DNA of 64,000 nt from Paludibacter sp. (GCA_028710895.1 JAQTTH010000011.1:1-64000), one strand, 5' to 3'. Positions 19,207-29,979 are shown, counted from the stretch's first letter. Notes: generated by a model not told the origin, from the letters alone. Made by a program: numbers and translations.

Positions 19207-21603
19207 ATGAAAAGTAATATGAAATATTGTGTCAAGCTATCAGCATTTATGTCTTTTTTGATAATACTATTGACTCCAATCTCAGCTTTTTCTCAAAGTA
19301 AAACAATTTACCATGAAGGTTGGATCGACTTCAACAAAAATAATGTAAAAGACATTTACGAAGATTCATCTCAACCCATTGATGCACGCATTGCCAATCT
19401 GCTCAGCCAGATGACGGTTGACGAAAAGACCTGCCAGTGTGCTACTTTGTATGGTTATAAACGAGTATTGAAAGATGAATTACCTACTCCGGAATGGAAA
19501 AACGAAATCTGGAAAGATGGTATTGCCAATATTGATGAGCAGCTGAACGGCCTCAATGCAACCCAGTATTCTTATCCATTCAGCAAACATGCTGAAGCCA
19601 TCAATACAATTCAGCATTGGTTTGTGGAAGAAACCAGATTGGGCATTCCTGTCGATTTCTCGAATGAAGGTATCCACGGACTGAACCACGACCGGGCCAC
19701 ACCACTACCTGCACCTATTGCTATTGGCAGTACATGGAATAAAGCATTGGTGCATCAGGCAGGTGTAATTGTCGGTCGTGAGGCCAAAGCTCTTGGCTAT
19801 ACTAATGTTTATGCACCAATTCTCGATCTTGCACGTGATCCACGTTGGGGACGAGTTCTGGAATGTTATGGTGAAGATCCGTTTCTTGTAGCTTCACTGG
19901 GTAAAGAAATGGTGGAAGGAATTCAGTCGCAAGGCATAGCTTCCACCCTAAAGCATTATGCGGTTTACAGCGTTCCGAAGGGAGGTCGTGATGGCAAGGC
20001 CCGTACAGATCCGCATGTGGCACCACGCGAAATGCACCAACTTTATCTTTATCCTTATCGTAAAATCATCGGTGAAGCTCACCCATTGGGTGTTATGAGT
20101 AGCTATAATGATTGGGATGGCGTTCCGGTGAGTGCTAGTTATTATTTTCTGACAGAGTTGTTGCGTCAGCAATTTGGATTCCGTGGATACGTGGTTTCCG
20201 ACAGTGAAGCCGTTGAGTTTGTTACTACCAAACATCATGTTGCCAGCGATTATAAGGAAGCTGTTCGACAGGTTGCTGAAGCCGGAATGAATGTTCGTAC
20301 GAATTTAACTCCACCCAAAGATTACATTCTTCCTCTTCGGGAGTTGGTAAACGAAGGTAAATTATCAATGCAAACACTGGACAGAAATGTGTCCGATGTG
20401 CTTCGGGTTAAATTCCAGCTTGGCTTGTTCGATACTCCTTATGTGAAAGACACGAAAACGGCTGATAAGATTGTGGCTTCGCCCGATACCAAAGGATTTG
20501 TATTGCAAATGGCTCAAGAATCGCTCGTTTTACTTAAAAACGACAAAAAACTCCTCCCGCTTGATCTGAAATCGTTGAAAAACATTCTGGTAACAGGTCC
20601 ATTGGCAATCGATGAAACAGCCTATATTAGTCGTTATGGCCCGCAAAACCTTACTGTTACCAATGTACTGGAAGGGATTCAGAATTATGTTGGCAAAATG
20701 GCCAACATAGAATATATGAAAGGTTGCGAAGTTATAGATTCCACCTGGCCCGAAAGCGAAATAATCCCCACACCGCTTACCCTCAGCGAGCAAAAAATGA
20801 TTTCCGAAGCTGTTAAAAAGGCCGAACAATCGGATGTGGTAATTGCTGTTTTGGGCGAAGACGAAAAACGTTGCGGAGAAAGTAAATCACGGACAGGATT
20901 GGGTTTACCTGGTCGTCAGTTACAGTTGCTTCAGGCCTTAAAAGAAACAGGAAAACCCATTGTTCTGGTTTTGATCAACGGACAACCGTTGACTATCAAC
21001 TGGGAAAACCGTTTTATTCCAGCCATCCTCGAAGCCTGGTTCCCGAATGCAGAGGGCGGAAAAGCAATTGCAGAAACCTTATTTGGCGATAACAATCCAG
21101 GCGGCAAACTTTCGGTTACCTTTCCAAAAACACTTGGACAAATTGAATTGAACTTTCCGTTTAAACCTGGTTCACAAGCCGGACAACTGGGCCATACAGC
21201 AGTAGTTGGTGCACTTTATCCTTTTGGCTATGGGTTAAGTTATACTACCTTCGAGTATAAAAACCTGAAAGTTAATCCGGTACTTCAGCAAACACAGGGT
21301 ATGATTCAAGTTTCAATGGATGTGATCAATACCGGAAGCCGCAAAGGTGACGATGTTGTGCAATTGTATGTGAAAGATGAAGTTAGTAGTGTTACTACTT
21401 ACGAAACACAACTCCGTGGATTCGAACGCGTTTCACTTGATCCAGGAGAAACAAAAACTATACATTTCACTCTCAAAACTGAAGATTTGGAGATGCTAGA
21501 TAAAGATATGCACTGGGTCGTTGAACCCGGAAAATTTCAAGTACTTATGGGAAGCAGTTCTGAGGATATCAGGCTTAAAGCAGAGTTTGAATTAACGAAG
21601 TAA
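19207..21603 (+). CDS. GH3 beta-glucosidase/xylosidase-type enzyme
   Basis: 798 residues (797-798 depending on start; ATGs at 19207 and 19219 both give a signal peptide ending near AFSQ). GH3 features: DPRWGRVLECYGEDP, STLKHYAVYS, the nucleophile Asp332 in VVSDSEAV, PGRQLQLLQA, and a full Fn3-like C-terminal domain (VQLYVKDEVSSV, LRGFERVSL). It differs in type from the GH3 at 3269 and resembles the BglX/xylosidase group. Secreted; substrate unknown. Confidence 0.9.
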   Translation: MKSNMKYCVKLSAFMSFLIILLTPISAFSQSKTIYHEGWIDFNKNNVKDIYEDSSQPIDARIANLLSQMTVDEKTCQCATLYGYKRVLKDELPTPEWKNEIWKDGIANIDEQLNGLNATQYSYPFSKHAEAINTIQHWFVEETRLGIPVDFSNEGIHGLNHDRATPLPAPIAIGSTWNKALVHQAGVIVGREAKALGYTNVYAPILDLARDPRWGRVLECYGEDPFLVASLGKEMVEGIQSQGIASTLKHYAVYSVPKGGRDGKARTDPHVAPREMHQLYLYPYRKIIGEAHPLGVMSSYNDWDGVPVSASYYFLTELLRQQFGFRGYVVSDSEAVEFVTTKHHVASDYKEAVRQVAEAGMNVRTNLTPPKDYILPLRELVNEGKLSMQTLDRNVSDVLRVKFQLGLFDTPYVKDTKTADKIVASPDTKGFVLQMAQESLVLLKNDKKLLPLDLKSLKNILVTGPLAIDETAYISRYGPQNLTVTNVLEGIQNYVGKMANIEYMKGCEVIDSTWPESEIIPTPLTLSEQKMISEAVKKAEQSDVVIAVLGEDEKRCGESKSRTGLGLPGRQLQLLQALKETGKPIVLVLINGQPLTINWENRFIPAILEAWFPNAEGGKAIAETLFGDNNPGGKLSVTFPKTLGQIELNFPFKPGSQAGQLGHTAVVGALYPFGYGLSYTTFEYKNLKVNPVLQQTQGMIQVSMDVINTGSRKGDDVVQLYVKDEVSSVTTYETQLRGFERVSLDPGETKTIHFTLKTEDLEMLDKDMHWVVEPGKFQVLMGSSSEDIRLKAEFELTK

Positions 21604-21675
21604 GATTGCTAAAGAGCCAGTTACTTTTGTCGATTCTGTAATTTTCAATAACAATTAAAACAAACAGTATTAAAA

Positions 21676-23067
21676 ATGAAAAATCAAATTTTACTTTTTC
21701 TGTTTCTTTTGGGTGGCATCCAAAGCTTTTCACAGAAAATCTATCAGCCTACCTGGGAATCCATTGACAGCCGTCCTGTTCCGGCATGGTTCGAGGATGC
21801 CAAATTTGGAATATTTATTCATTGGGGGTTGTTTTCAGTTCCCGCCTACAGTCCGACGAAACGCGACAAAGTAGGTGTTTACGAGCAATATGCCGAATGG
21901 TACTGGAGTCGCTTGGTGAACCCATCCAAAACCCAACACTACTTTATTGATTATCAGAATCGTGTATATGGGAAAGATTTCAAATACCAGGATTTTGCTA
22001 ACCTTTTCAAAGCTGAAATGTTTGACCCTGATGCCTGGGCAGAGCGATTCAAAGAGGCAGGCGCCAAATACATTGTATTGACCTCTAAGCATCACGAGGG
22101 TTTTACCCTCTGGCCGAGCGAACAGAGCTGGAACTGGAATTCGATGGACGTCGGACCGCACCGTGATTTATGTGGTGACCTTTCCAAATCGGTGAAAGAG
22201 AAAGGACTACACATGGGATTTTACTATTCGCTTTATGAGTGGTTTAACCCCTTGTACAAAGCCAATCTGGCGAAATATGTGGACGAACACATGATTCCGC
22301 AAATGAAGGATCTGGTCACTCGTTACCAACCTGATGTGATATGGACTGACGGAGAATGGGAGCATCCGAGCGAGGACTGGAAAAGCACTCAATTCCTGGC
22401 TTGGTTGTACAACGAATCACCTGTAAAAAACAGCGTTGTGGTAAACGATCGCTGGGGAAAGGAGACCCGAAGCAAACACGGCGGAATCTACACCACCGAA
22501 TATGATTTGGTACACGAGGGGAATGCTAATGACACTAAATTTGAACATCCATGGGAAGAGTGCCGCGGCATAGCGGGATCATTCGGGTACAACCGGAATG
22601 AGGTTCTGGAAGACTATTCAACCTCAGAAGAACTGGTACACATTCTGATCAACAAGGTAGCTCGGGGTGGAAATCTGCTGCTCAACATTGGCCCAACCGC
22701 AGATGGCCGTATTCCTGAAATTATGCAGCAACGACTTGCGGATATTGGATCTTGGCTGAAAGTCAATGGTGAAGCAATTTATGAGACCAGGAAATGGGAG
22801 AAAGCGCCGGTTGTAACACCTGAAACCACTGTGTACTTTACCAAAAAAGGAAGTGAATTGTATGTGATCGTAACCAAATGGAGTGATAAATCCATTGTGG
22901 TTGAAGGCATTTCAAAGGCAGAATCGGTCAGTATGTTGGGTTTTAACGGAAAGGTGAAATTTTCATTTTCCGGCAATAAACTGACAATTGTGCCTCCTGT
23001 TATTTCACCGTCAACAAATCCAAGTAATTATGCTTGGGTTTTTAAAATCAAGTACACAAAATCATAA
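21676..23067 (+). CDS. GH29 alpha-L-fucosidase, second copy
   Basis: 463 residues with a signal peptide. Motifs: FGIFIHWGLFSVPAYS, LTSKHHEGFTLWPS, the nucleophile Asp225 in VIWTDGEWEHP, and NLLLNIGPTADGRIP. A C-terminal beta-sandwich (TVYFTKKGSELYVIVTKW) is present. The longer YAEWYWSRL insertion sets it apart from the GH29 at 6713, suggesting a different substrate. Lies 72 bp after GH3. Confidence 0.92.
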   Translation: MKNQILLFLFLLGGIQSFSQKIYQPTWESIDSRPVPAWFEDAKFGIFIHWGLFSVPAYSPTKRDKVGVYEQYAEWYWSRLVNPSKTQHYFIDYQNRVYGKDFKYQDFANLFKAEMFDPDAWAERFKEAGAKYIVLTSKHHEGFTLWPSEQSWNWNSMDVGPHRDLCGDLSKSVKEKGLHMGFYYSLYEWFNPLYKANLAKYVDEHMIPQMKDLVTRYQPDVIWTDGEWEHPSEDWKSTQFLAWLYNESPVKNSVVVNDRWGKETRSKHGGIYTTEYDLVHEGNANDTKFEHPWEECRGIAGSFGYNRNEVLEDYSTSEELVHILINKVARGGNLLLNIGPTADGRIPEIMQQRLADIGSWLKVNGEAIYETRKWEKAPVVTPETTVYFTKKGSELYVIVTKWSDKSIVVEGISKAESVSMLGFNGKVKFSFSGNKLTIVPPVISPSTNPSNYAWVFKIKYTKS

Positions 23068-23121
23068 CATCGGCGTCAAACGATTTTTTTTAAATATATT
23101 TATCTATTTTAATCTTCTTTT

Positions 23122-25725
23122 ATGAAAAAAATAATTATAATGTTGCTGATTGTATTGCCATTGCAGTGCCTTTTTTCTCAGCCAATCATACAATCACAAG
23201 CAGATATTAAGTCAGTAATTATTGACGGATCGGTTCGTTTTACAATATTGACTCCTCGCCTTATTCGCATGGAGTGGTCAGATAAAGCAACATTTGTTGA
23301 TGAAGCCAGCTTTGTTGTTATCAATCGGTATTTACCAATTGTTCGTTTTTCGAAGGAAAAAAAGGACGGTTGGCTAATACTTACCACTGATGAATTGGAA
23401 CTTCATTATAAATTGGGTACAGGAAAATTCACTGATCAAAATTTACTGATTAAATTTCTCGATCCCGCGCATAGTTTCAATTGGGTTCCCTCGATGGTAC
23501 AAACTGGCAATCTTAAAGGAACCTACAAAACCCTTGATGGTTTTGATGGCGAGACACGTGCCTATGATGGCCTGAAATTAAAACTTGAGGATGGCTTATT
23601 AGCTACTGATGGCTGGAATTTGATTGATGATTCTAAAACCCTGCTCTTTGATAAAAGTGACTGGTCATGGGTAAAACAACGCCCTGCAGGAGATTGTCAG
23701 GACTTGTATTTTATGGGTTATGGGAATCAATTTAAAAAGGCATTGTATGATTATTCCCAGATTGCAGGTAAAGTGCCCTTGCCTCCACGTTATGTTTTTG
23801 GTTACTGGTGGTCAAGATACTGGAGTTATTCAGATAATGAAGTACGTGATGTGGTAAGCAATTTTGAAAAATACAATCTTCCCTTGGATGTTTTTGTAAT
23901 AGATATGGACTGGCACATTACAGACAGTTTAAGAGGAAAAAAAGATGAATTCGGACAAAAACAGCATTGGACAGGATGGACATGGAATAATCGGCTTTTT
24001 CCCAATCCGGACATATTCCTGTCATGGTTAAAAAATAAAGGGTTAAAAACTACACTTAATCTTCATCCTGCTTCTGGTATTGCGCCTTCTGAATTACCAT
24101 ATAATGATTTTGCCCAAAAGATGAATTTTGATACTACGAGCAAAAAAAACATACCATTTGTTGGTTCGGATAAGCTATTCATGCAAACCCTGTTTGATGT
24201 TGTGTTGCACCCTATGGAAAAGAAAGGAGTGGAATTTTGGTGGCTCGATTGGCAACAATGGCCTTATGATAAAAAAATTAAAGAACTGAGTAATGTATGG
24301 TGGTTGAATTATATGTTCTTTTCGGATAAAGAACGTAATTCTTCTACACGCCCTATGTTATATCATCGTTGGGGAGGCCTTGGTAATCATCGTTATCAGA
24401 TTGGCTTTTCAGGAGATGCTATTATTTCCTGGAACTCTTTGGCTCTTCAACCTTATTTTACCAATTGTGCTTCTAATGTATTATACGGTTATTGGAGTCA
24501 TGATATAGGCGGTCACATGTTTGGACCTTCTTCGCAAAAGATACTTAATCCAGAATTATATGTACGCTGGATGCAGTTTGGTGCGTTAAGTCCAATATTT
24601 AGAACCCATTCCACCAAAAATGCTGAACTTAATAAGGAAATATGGAATTTTAAGGGAGAATATTATGATGCACTAAGTAATTCAATACGATTACGTTACC
24701 AGTTGGCGCCTTATATCTATCAAATGGCAAGAATAACCTACGATTCTGCAATCTCCCTCTGTAGGCCATTGTATTATGATTATCCTGATATAAAAGAAGC
24801 CTACGATTACAAGACACAATACATGTTTGGTGATGATATTTTAGTTGCCCCAATAGTGTCCCCTATGGAGAATGGTGAGTCTACAATAAAACTTTGGCTT
24901 CCAGGAGGTAATGATTGGTATGAATGGAATACCGGTACTTTATTGCGGGGTGGTCAAGTCCTGGAAAGGTCCTTTACATTGGAAGAATATCCGATTTATG
25001 TAAAAGCAGGTGCAATTATTCCGATGTACCATTCTGTTAAAAATCTGAATAATAACCCTGATAAAACCATCCTTGGTGTATTCCCAGGTGGTAACGGATC
25101 AACTGATATTTATGAGGATGCTGGGAATAGTAAAAATTATGCAAAAGAATATGCATTTACTAAAGTGGTTTCAACTCAAATGCCAGAAAGGATGCAGAAA
25201 ATTACCATCATGCCCCGTAAAGGGAACTATGCAGGAATGCCTTTAAGTAGAACTTATACTCTAAAACTATATGGTGCAGAAATGCCACAAAGAATTACAG
25301 TAAAAGGAGTTAGTCTGAAATATACTTCTATTGCTAATGAGAATGACTGGTACTATAATGGTAAAGAACTTTCCGTTAACATTCCACTCCCACTTACCAA
25401 ATGTAAAACTAAGCAAGAAATACTAATCTATTATAGTAAAACAGATAGTATAGATGTTAATAATGGGCTGGTTAAAACCTTTCGTCAGTTAACTAGAGGA
25501 GCAACTGCTTTAAAGTTTAAAGATGCACAGATTATTTTGCCGGAATTAGTGGGAAATTGTGAAGAAACTAATCTTAGATTAGAATATTACCCTGATAAAT
25601 TTTATGAAACTTTAAAGTATTTTAATTCAAATTATCCAAAAACACCCGTAGCTATAAGTAATGTAACAGGAAAAGACAATGCCAACTGGTTTATAGATTA
25701 TTTGAAACTAAAAAAGCAAGAATAG
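23122..25725 (+). CDS. GH31 family alpha-glycosidase
   Basis: 867 residues with a signal peptide. GH31 motifs: FGYWWSRYW, DVFVIDMDWH, the nucleophile Asp376 in FWWLDWQQW and the acid/base Asp432 in GFSGDAI. After the GH31 sandwich (residues ~590-700) there is an extra C-terminal stretch of ~150 residues without clear assignment. GH31 includes alpha-glucosidases, alpha-xylosidases and alpha-galactosidases; I cannot pick one. The WLDWQQW form is common in Bacteroidota GH31 of the island type. Confidence 0.88.
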   Translation: MKKIIIMLLIVLPLQCLFSQPIIQSQADIKSVIIDGSVRFTILTPRLIRMEWSDKATFVDEASFVVINRYLPIVRFSKEKKDGWLILTTDELELHYKLGTGKFTDQNLLIKFLDPAHSFNWVPSMVQTGNLKGTYKTLDGFDGETRAYDGLKLKLEDGLLATDGWNLIDDSKTLLFDKSDWSWVKQRPAGDCQDLYFMGYGNQFKKALYDYSQIAGKVPLPPRYVFGYWWSRYWSYSDNEVRDVVSNFEKYNLPLDVFVIDMDWHITDSLRGKKDEFGQKQHWTGWTWNNRLFPNPDIFLSWLKNKGLKTTLNLHPASGIAPSELPYNDFAQKMNFDTTSKKNIPFVGSDKLFMQTLFDVVLHPMEKKGVEFWWLDWQQWPYDKKIKELSNVWWLNYMFFSDKERNSSTRPMLYHRWGGLGNHRYQIGFSGDAIISWNSLALQPYFTNCASNVLYGYWSHDIGGHMFGPSSQKILNPELYVRWMQFGALSPIFRTHSTKNAELNKEIWNFKGEYYDALSNSIRLRYQLAPYIYQMARITYDSAISLCRPLYYDYPDIKEAYDYKTQYMFGDDILVAPIVSPMENGESTIKLWLPGGNDWYEWNTGTLLRGGQVLERSFTLEEYPIYVKAGAIIPMYHSVKNLNNNPDKTILGVFPGGNGSTDIYEDAGNSKNYAKEYAFTKVVSTQMPERMQKITIMPRKGNYAGMPLSRTYTLKLYGAEMPQRITVKGVSLKYTSIANENDWYYNGKELSVNIPLPLTKCKTKQEILIYYSKTDSIDVNNGLVKTFRQLTRGATALKFKDAQIILPELVGNCEETNLRLEYYPDKFYETLKYFNSNYPKTPVAISNVTGKDNANWFIDYLKLKKQE

Positions 25726-25772
25726 TAGCTGGTGATTTCATGATCATGAGTATAATTAAAAATAGAATATAA

Positions 25773-26667
25773 ATGAAAAATAGAATTGTATTAATCATGT
25801 GTCTATTATTGTTAAATTAAATAAGTAGATAGCAGGCACGGCCAAAATTTCAAACACCCATAAGTTATGAAATAGCTGGCAAAAGGGCTGATGTTATTTT
25901 ATTAAAAATTAGTATCGAGGAAAAACTTAACTCATCAGCGGAGATAATTCGTTTTATATTAGAGGATTCAAGAAATATGACATTCCGGAATTGTATCTTT
26001 CGGATGCTACTCAAGGAGTACATATAAAGAAAAAGTTGAGTAATCAAATGGAAAAGTCTACCGCCTTTCCTTGCCCGTTGGCGTTATTCGCGACATGGAG
26101 TCCTCAATTGGCTCAAAAATACGCGATGAGCATCGGTGAAGAGTGTCGTGCAGGAAACATTGCTGTATTATTAGGCCAGGGATGAATATCTATCGTGTCT
26201 CACGATGTGGACGCAACTTCGAATATTTCGGTGAAGATCCATTTCTGGCAGCGCGTATGGTCGAAAACTATGTAGTAGGAATTCAAAGTACCTGAACATT
26301 GGCTACCTTGAAGGATCTTGTATGTAACAATACTGATTATAAAAGAAGAAATTCTAATTCTATTGTTGACGAACGCACACTGCATGAAATCTATCTTCCA
26401 GCATTTAAAGCAGGAATTGATGCAGGCGCGATGTCTGTGATGACTTCATACAACCAGTTAAACGGTGAATGATGTGGGCAAAATAGTTATGTTATCAATG
26501 AGTTGTGGCGAAATGTCCTTGGTTTTAATGGGCTTGTTATGACTGACTGGTGTTCGGTTTATGATGCTAAAAAGATTATTACCTCAGGACAAGATATTGA
26601 GATGCCAGATGATAATTCTAGCGATCCAACCAAGCTACAGCGAATTTATACAACAGCCTTGGATTAG
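25773..26667 (+). pseudogene. Decayed GH3 glycosidase copy
   Basis: The DNA is closely similar to 10638-11408 but carries a stop after 15 codons, a one-base deletion after GAGGAAAAA, another in GGCCAGGGATGA, a TGA in the GTxG segment and a TGA in place of Trp in NGEW. It keeps the 13-codon loop missing from the other copy and continues through the nucleophile region (GLVMTDW) to about 26640, where it breaks off. A short frame after it (GLASYEAIEAFVEYKIEY) may come from a different lost gene. Clearly non-functional. Confidence 0.88.
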
Positions 26668-26732
26668 CCTCGTATGAAGCTATTGAAGCATTTGTGGAAT
26701 ATAAAATTGAATATTAAAAACCAACTATAAAA

Positions 26733-27386
26733 ATGAAATTTCTGAAAATACACTATCATCCGAAGCTTGAAACAGCCAGCTCCAAAGATGCTTCCTATTT
26801 TTTTGAACAGAATAATACCTTTGAATATATCGATATGTTGAACTGGCCGACACAATTTCCGTATAAACCGGATTGTCGTTTCAAGATAGCCCGATCAAAT
26901 GAAAGCCTGTTCATACATTTTAAAATCACAGAAAAAAATATTCATGCATGGTACGCCAACGATCACGATCCGGTTTGGAAAGATAGTTGTGTCGAATTTT
27001 TCTGCCAGCTACCGGACCAGCTATCTTATTTTAATTTTGAGTTCAATTGCATTGGCACTTGTCTGGCCTCTAAACGCGATAGCAGAACCGATAATATTAT
27101 CCCTTTCACCACGGAGGAAATAAGCTCAATAAAACGCTATGCTTCATTGGGGAATGCACCATTTGATACCAGGCCAGGTGTTTCAGAATGGAAACTTACG
27201 GTAGAAATACCGTTTTCCCTGATAGGTTTTATTTCGGGTGAACTCCCTGAAACCATCAATGCCAACTTTTATAAATGTGCAGATGAGTCTTCTGTTCCTC
27301 ATTATTTGAGTTGGAACCTGATTACAACTCCTAAACCGGATTTTCATTGTCCTGCATTTTTTGGAAAACTCTTTATTTGTGAATAG
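26733..27386 (+). CDS. CBM9-like carbohydrate-binding protein, cytoplasmic
   Basis: 217 residues without a signal peptide. The beta-sandwich pattern DCRFKIARSNESLFIHFKI, the DPVWKDSCVEFFCQL segment and the closing SWNLITTPKPDFHCPAFFGKL are typical of the CBM9-like (DOMON-related) proteins common near Bacteroidota glycan clusters. Most such proteins are secreted, so the missing signal is unusual; a start lost upstream, next to the GH3 wreck, is possible but not visible. Confidence 0.7.
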   Translation: MKFLKIHYHPKLETASSKDASYFFEQNNTFEYIDMLNWPTQFPYKPDCRFKIARSNESLFIHFKITEKNIHAWYANDHDPVWKDSCVEFFCQLPDQLSYFNFEFNCIGTCLASKRDSRTDNIIPFTTEEISSIKRYASLGNAPFDTRPGVSEWKLTVEIPFSLIGFISGELPETINANFYKCADESSVPHYLSWNLITTPKPDFHCPAFFGKLFICE

Positions 27387-27474
27387 GATAGTGCATTAAA
27401 CTAAAATAAAATATTATCGGTTGTTTTTGATTGAGTCTATGTTCACTATCGCCATGTATTTGTTTTTTAAGGTA

Positions 27475-27517
27475 GGAAAGAATGTTTGCATTCAGCAATG
27501 AGTCAGACATTCTTTCC
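27475..27517 (+). terminator. Hairpin terminator after the CBM9-like gene
   Basis: An 11-bp perfect stem GGAAAGAATGT / ACATTCTTTCC with a 21-base loop, followed by TTTATT. It lies about 90 bp after the stop. The rest of the gap to fucP (27387-27723) shows no gene. Confidence 0.55.
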
Positions 27518-27723
27518 TTTATTGAAAGTTGTTGAATGGTTTAGTAATCCAGAATAAAAGTAAATATTAAGAACAACGAACAACAGATTATGTGGAAGTT
27601 CTTATACACAAAACCGAACACATATTTCAGTAGGAAAATTAAGTTTGACAGAATGGAACAGAACAGTTTGTAAATTTAGTAATCACACATTAATAAAACA
27701 TATTTAATCTTTTGAAAATCTTT

Positions 27724-29037
27724 ATGGGAACACACAAAATTGTTAGCAAACAAAACTTAATACCATTCATGTTGGTAACCGCATTATTTTATCTTTGGGC
27801 AATTCCAAACAACCTGAATGATATTTTGATACCTCAGTTCATGAAATCCTTTGAGTTAAATCGTTTTCAGGCAGGATTAGTTCAATCGGCTTTCTATCTT
27901 GGATATTTCTGTATGGCATTGCCCGCTGCTTTGGTGATGGATAGATATAACTACAAAACAGGTATTATGATTGGGTTATTCCTTTTTGCCGCTGGTGCAT
28001 TTCTATTTTACCCGGCTGCTATCATTGGAAAATTTGGGATTTTCCTTTTTGCATTGTATATCATCGCCTGTGGTTTGGCCTTTCTTGAAACAGGTGCCAA
28101 TTCTTTTATCTCTGTTTTGGGCGATCCTGAGACTGCTGCCCAACGACTTAATTTCTCACAGGCATTTAATCCACTGGGAGCTATGACGGGCGCTTTTGTC
28201 GGCAGTCAGTTTATTTTTTCAGGTGTTCAATATTCAGACGAAATGATAAATGCAATGAAAGTTTCAGGTACTTATAACGATTACTTACACGAGGAAATTT
28301 TACGGGTGATACCTCCCTACATGATTATCGGAGTTATTATTTTATTATGGGCATTTTTGATTTGGAAAGTAAAATTTCCAGCTGAAACGGACAGTATTCC
28401 CAAAAGTAAGGATAAAACGGAAGATGGACATGGGCATTTCAAAAAAATGATAAAATACCCACATTTCCTAAAAGGCATATTGGCCGAATTCTTTTATGTC
28501 GGAGCACAAGTAGGAACCTGGAGTTTTCTGATTCAATATGTAAAAGACTATATTCAAAAGCCGGAAAAAGAAGCCGGTGTTTACCTCGTATACGCTTTAC
28601 TGGCATTTGGTATTGGTCGATTTGTATCAACTGCTCTGATGCGTAAGTTTAAGCCAAATAAATTGATGGGCTTATTCAGTGGGCTAAACATGCTGATGGT
28701 GGCTGTTGCCATACTTATTCCAGGATTTTTCGGTGTTTGGGCATTGGTAATATCAAGCTTCTTTATGTCACTCATGTTCCCAACAATTTTTGCATTGGGT
28801 GTAAAAGGACTTGGGCCAAATACAAAAATTGGAGGCTCCATGATTATTATGGCAATCATCGGAGGAGCTATTTGGACACCAATCATGGGACTAATCTCTG
28901 ACTATACGCACAGTATGGCCTATGCCATGATTATTCCTCTGATAAGCTATGTTTATGTAGGGTATTATGCCCTTTTAGGTTCAAAACCATCCGGTCCACT
29001 TTACAATACAGCTGAAAATGTAATCATATCGCATTAA
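27724..29037 (+). CDS. fucP: L-fucose:H+ symporter (FucP family)
   Basis: 437 residues from the ATG at 27724; a TTG 12 bases upstream is less likely. A major-facilitator protein with about 12 membrane segments. The start NLIPFMLVTALFYLWAIPNNLNDILIPQF is the FucP signature region, followed by QSAFYLGYF and GLAFLETGANSF. FucP imports L-fucose with a proton. The fucI isomerase lies two genes downstream. Confidence 0.9.
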   Translation: MGTHKIVSKQNLIPFMLVTALFYLWAIPNNLNDILIPQFMKSFELNRFQAGLVQSAFYLGYFCMALPAALVMDRYNYKTGIMIGLFLFAAGAFLFYPAAIIGKFGIFLFALYIIACGLAFLETGANSFISVLGDPETAAQRLNFSQAFNPLGAMTGAFVGSQFIFSGVQYSDEMINAMKVSGTYNDYLHEEILRVIPPYMIIGVIILLWAFLIWKVKFPAETDSIPKSKDKTEDGHGHFKKMIKYPHFLKGILAEFFYVGAQVGTWSFLIQYVKDYIQKPEKEAGVYLVYALLAFGIGRFVSTALMRKFKPNKLMGLFSGLNMLMVAVAILIPGFFGVWALVISSFFMSLMFPTIFALGVKGLGPNTKIGGSMIIMAIIGGAIWTPIMGLISDYTHSMAYAMIIPLISYVYVGYYALLGSKPSGPLYNTAENVIISH

Positions 29038-29073
29038 TTTCTCAATTTTAGGGTATTAGCACGACAATAATCT

Positions 29074-29979
29074 ATGAAAAATATTGAATTACAATCCGAA
29101 TTTAAAAATGTTGTTATTGAAGACAATGACATCCATTTTGGATTGACAATTAATTCGATAGGTTTTAAATCCATATTGCTCAATGAAAATAGGATAAAAG
29201 CAAGTCAAATAAAAGATTTCAGGTATCAGTATAAAAAAGGCAGTGTCTCTGATGAATTCAAACTGATATATATAACTAATGGAGTTGGTTATGTTTGTTT
29301 TGACAACATGGTTGAAGTTGAAATTGCAACAGGTATGATTTTATTGATTTGTCCGTTACAAAAATATACTTACTATCATTTGAGCGATATCGAATGGAAA
29401 GAGTATTTTGTTCGATTCGAGGCAGGAAATGAATACTATCAAATGATTAGAAGGTTCTTTCCTGCGGATAAATTGATAATTGATATTGGATTCAACGAGG
29501 AACTGGTAAAACTGTTTAACCGGGCGATAGATGTTGTAATAAACGGTTTAAAATCATCGCAGGTTTATCTGTCCGGAATGTTGTTTTACATGCTTGGACT
29601 TATCATTTCTGAATCCCAAAACAAAACATTGGAAAAAAAACATCTTCAGCTAATTGAACAAGGTAAAATAATATTCAACGAAAATATCTGCTCAGACTTA
29701 AAAATGGAAGATGTAGCAGCTAAATTAAATCTTAGCTATAGTTCATTTCGCATAAATTTCAAAAAATATACTGGGGATACACCTGCCAAATACTTTACAA
29801 GTCTCAAAATAGATAAAGCCAAACAGATGCTATTAGAAACGGCTTATTCTATCAAAGAGATCTCATTCATGCTTAAATTTTCTTCGTCGGAACATTTTTA
29901 TAAGCTTTTTAAAAAAAGTACAGGAAGTACACCCAAAGAGTTTAGAACGAGTAAATTACAAAAAAGCAATAAGTTGTAA
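29074..29979 (+). CDS. AraC-family transcription regulator
   Basis: 301 residues. An N-terminal cupin-like sugar-sensing domain (FKLIYITNGVGYVCF) precedes two helix-turn-helix motifs in the last ~100 residues (MEDVAAKLNLSYSSFRINFK and IKEISFMLKFSSSEHFYKLF). It sits between fucP and fucI, 36 and 33 bp away, so it is probably co-transcribed and a good candidate for the fucose regulator. Well-studied Bacteroides fucose clusters use a GntR-type FucR instead, which makes this different. Confidence 0.85.
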   Translation: MKNIELQSEFKNVVIEDNDIHFGLTINSIGFKSILLNENRIKASQIKDFRYQYKKGSVSDEFKLIYITNGVGYVCFDNMVEVEIATGMILLICPLQKYTYYHLSDIEWKEYFVRFEAGNEYYQMIRRFFPADKLIIDIGFNEELVKLFNRAIDVVINGLKSSQVYLSGMLFYMLGLIISESQNKTLEKKHLQLIEQGKIIFNENICSDLKMEDVAAKLNLSYSSFRINFKKYTGDTPAKYFTSLKIDKAKQMLLETAYSIKEISFMLKFSSSEHFYKLFKKSTGSTPKEFRTSKLQKSNKL

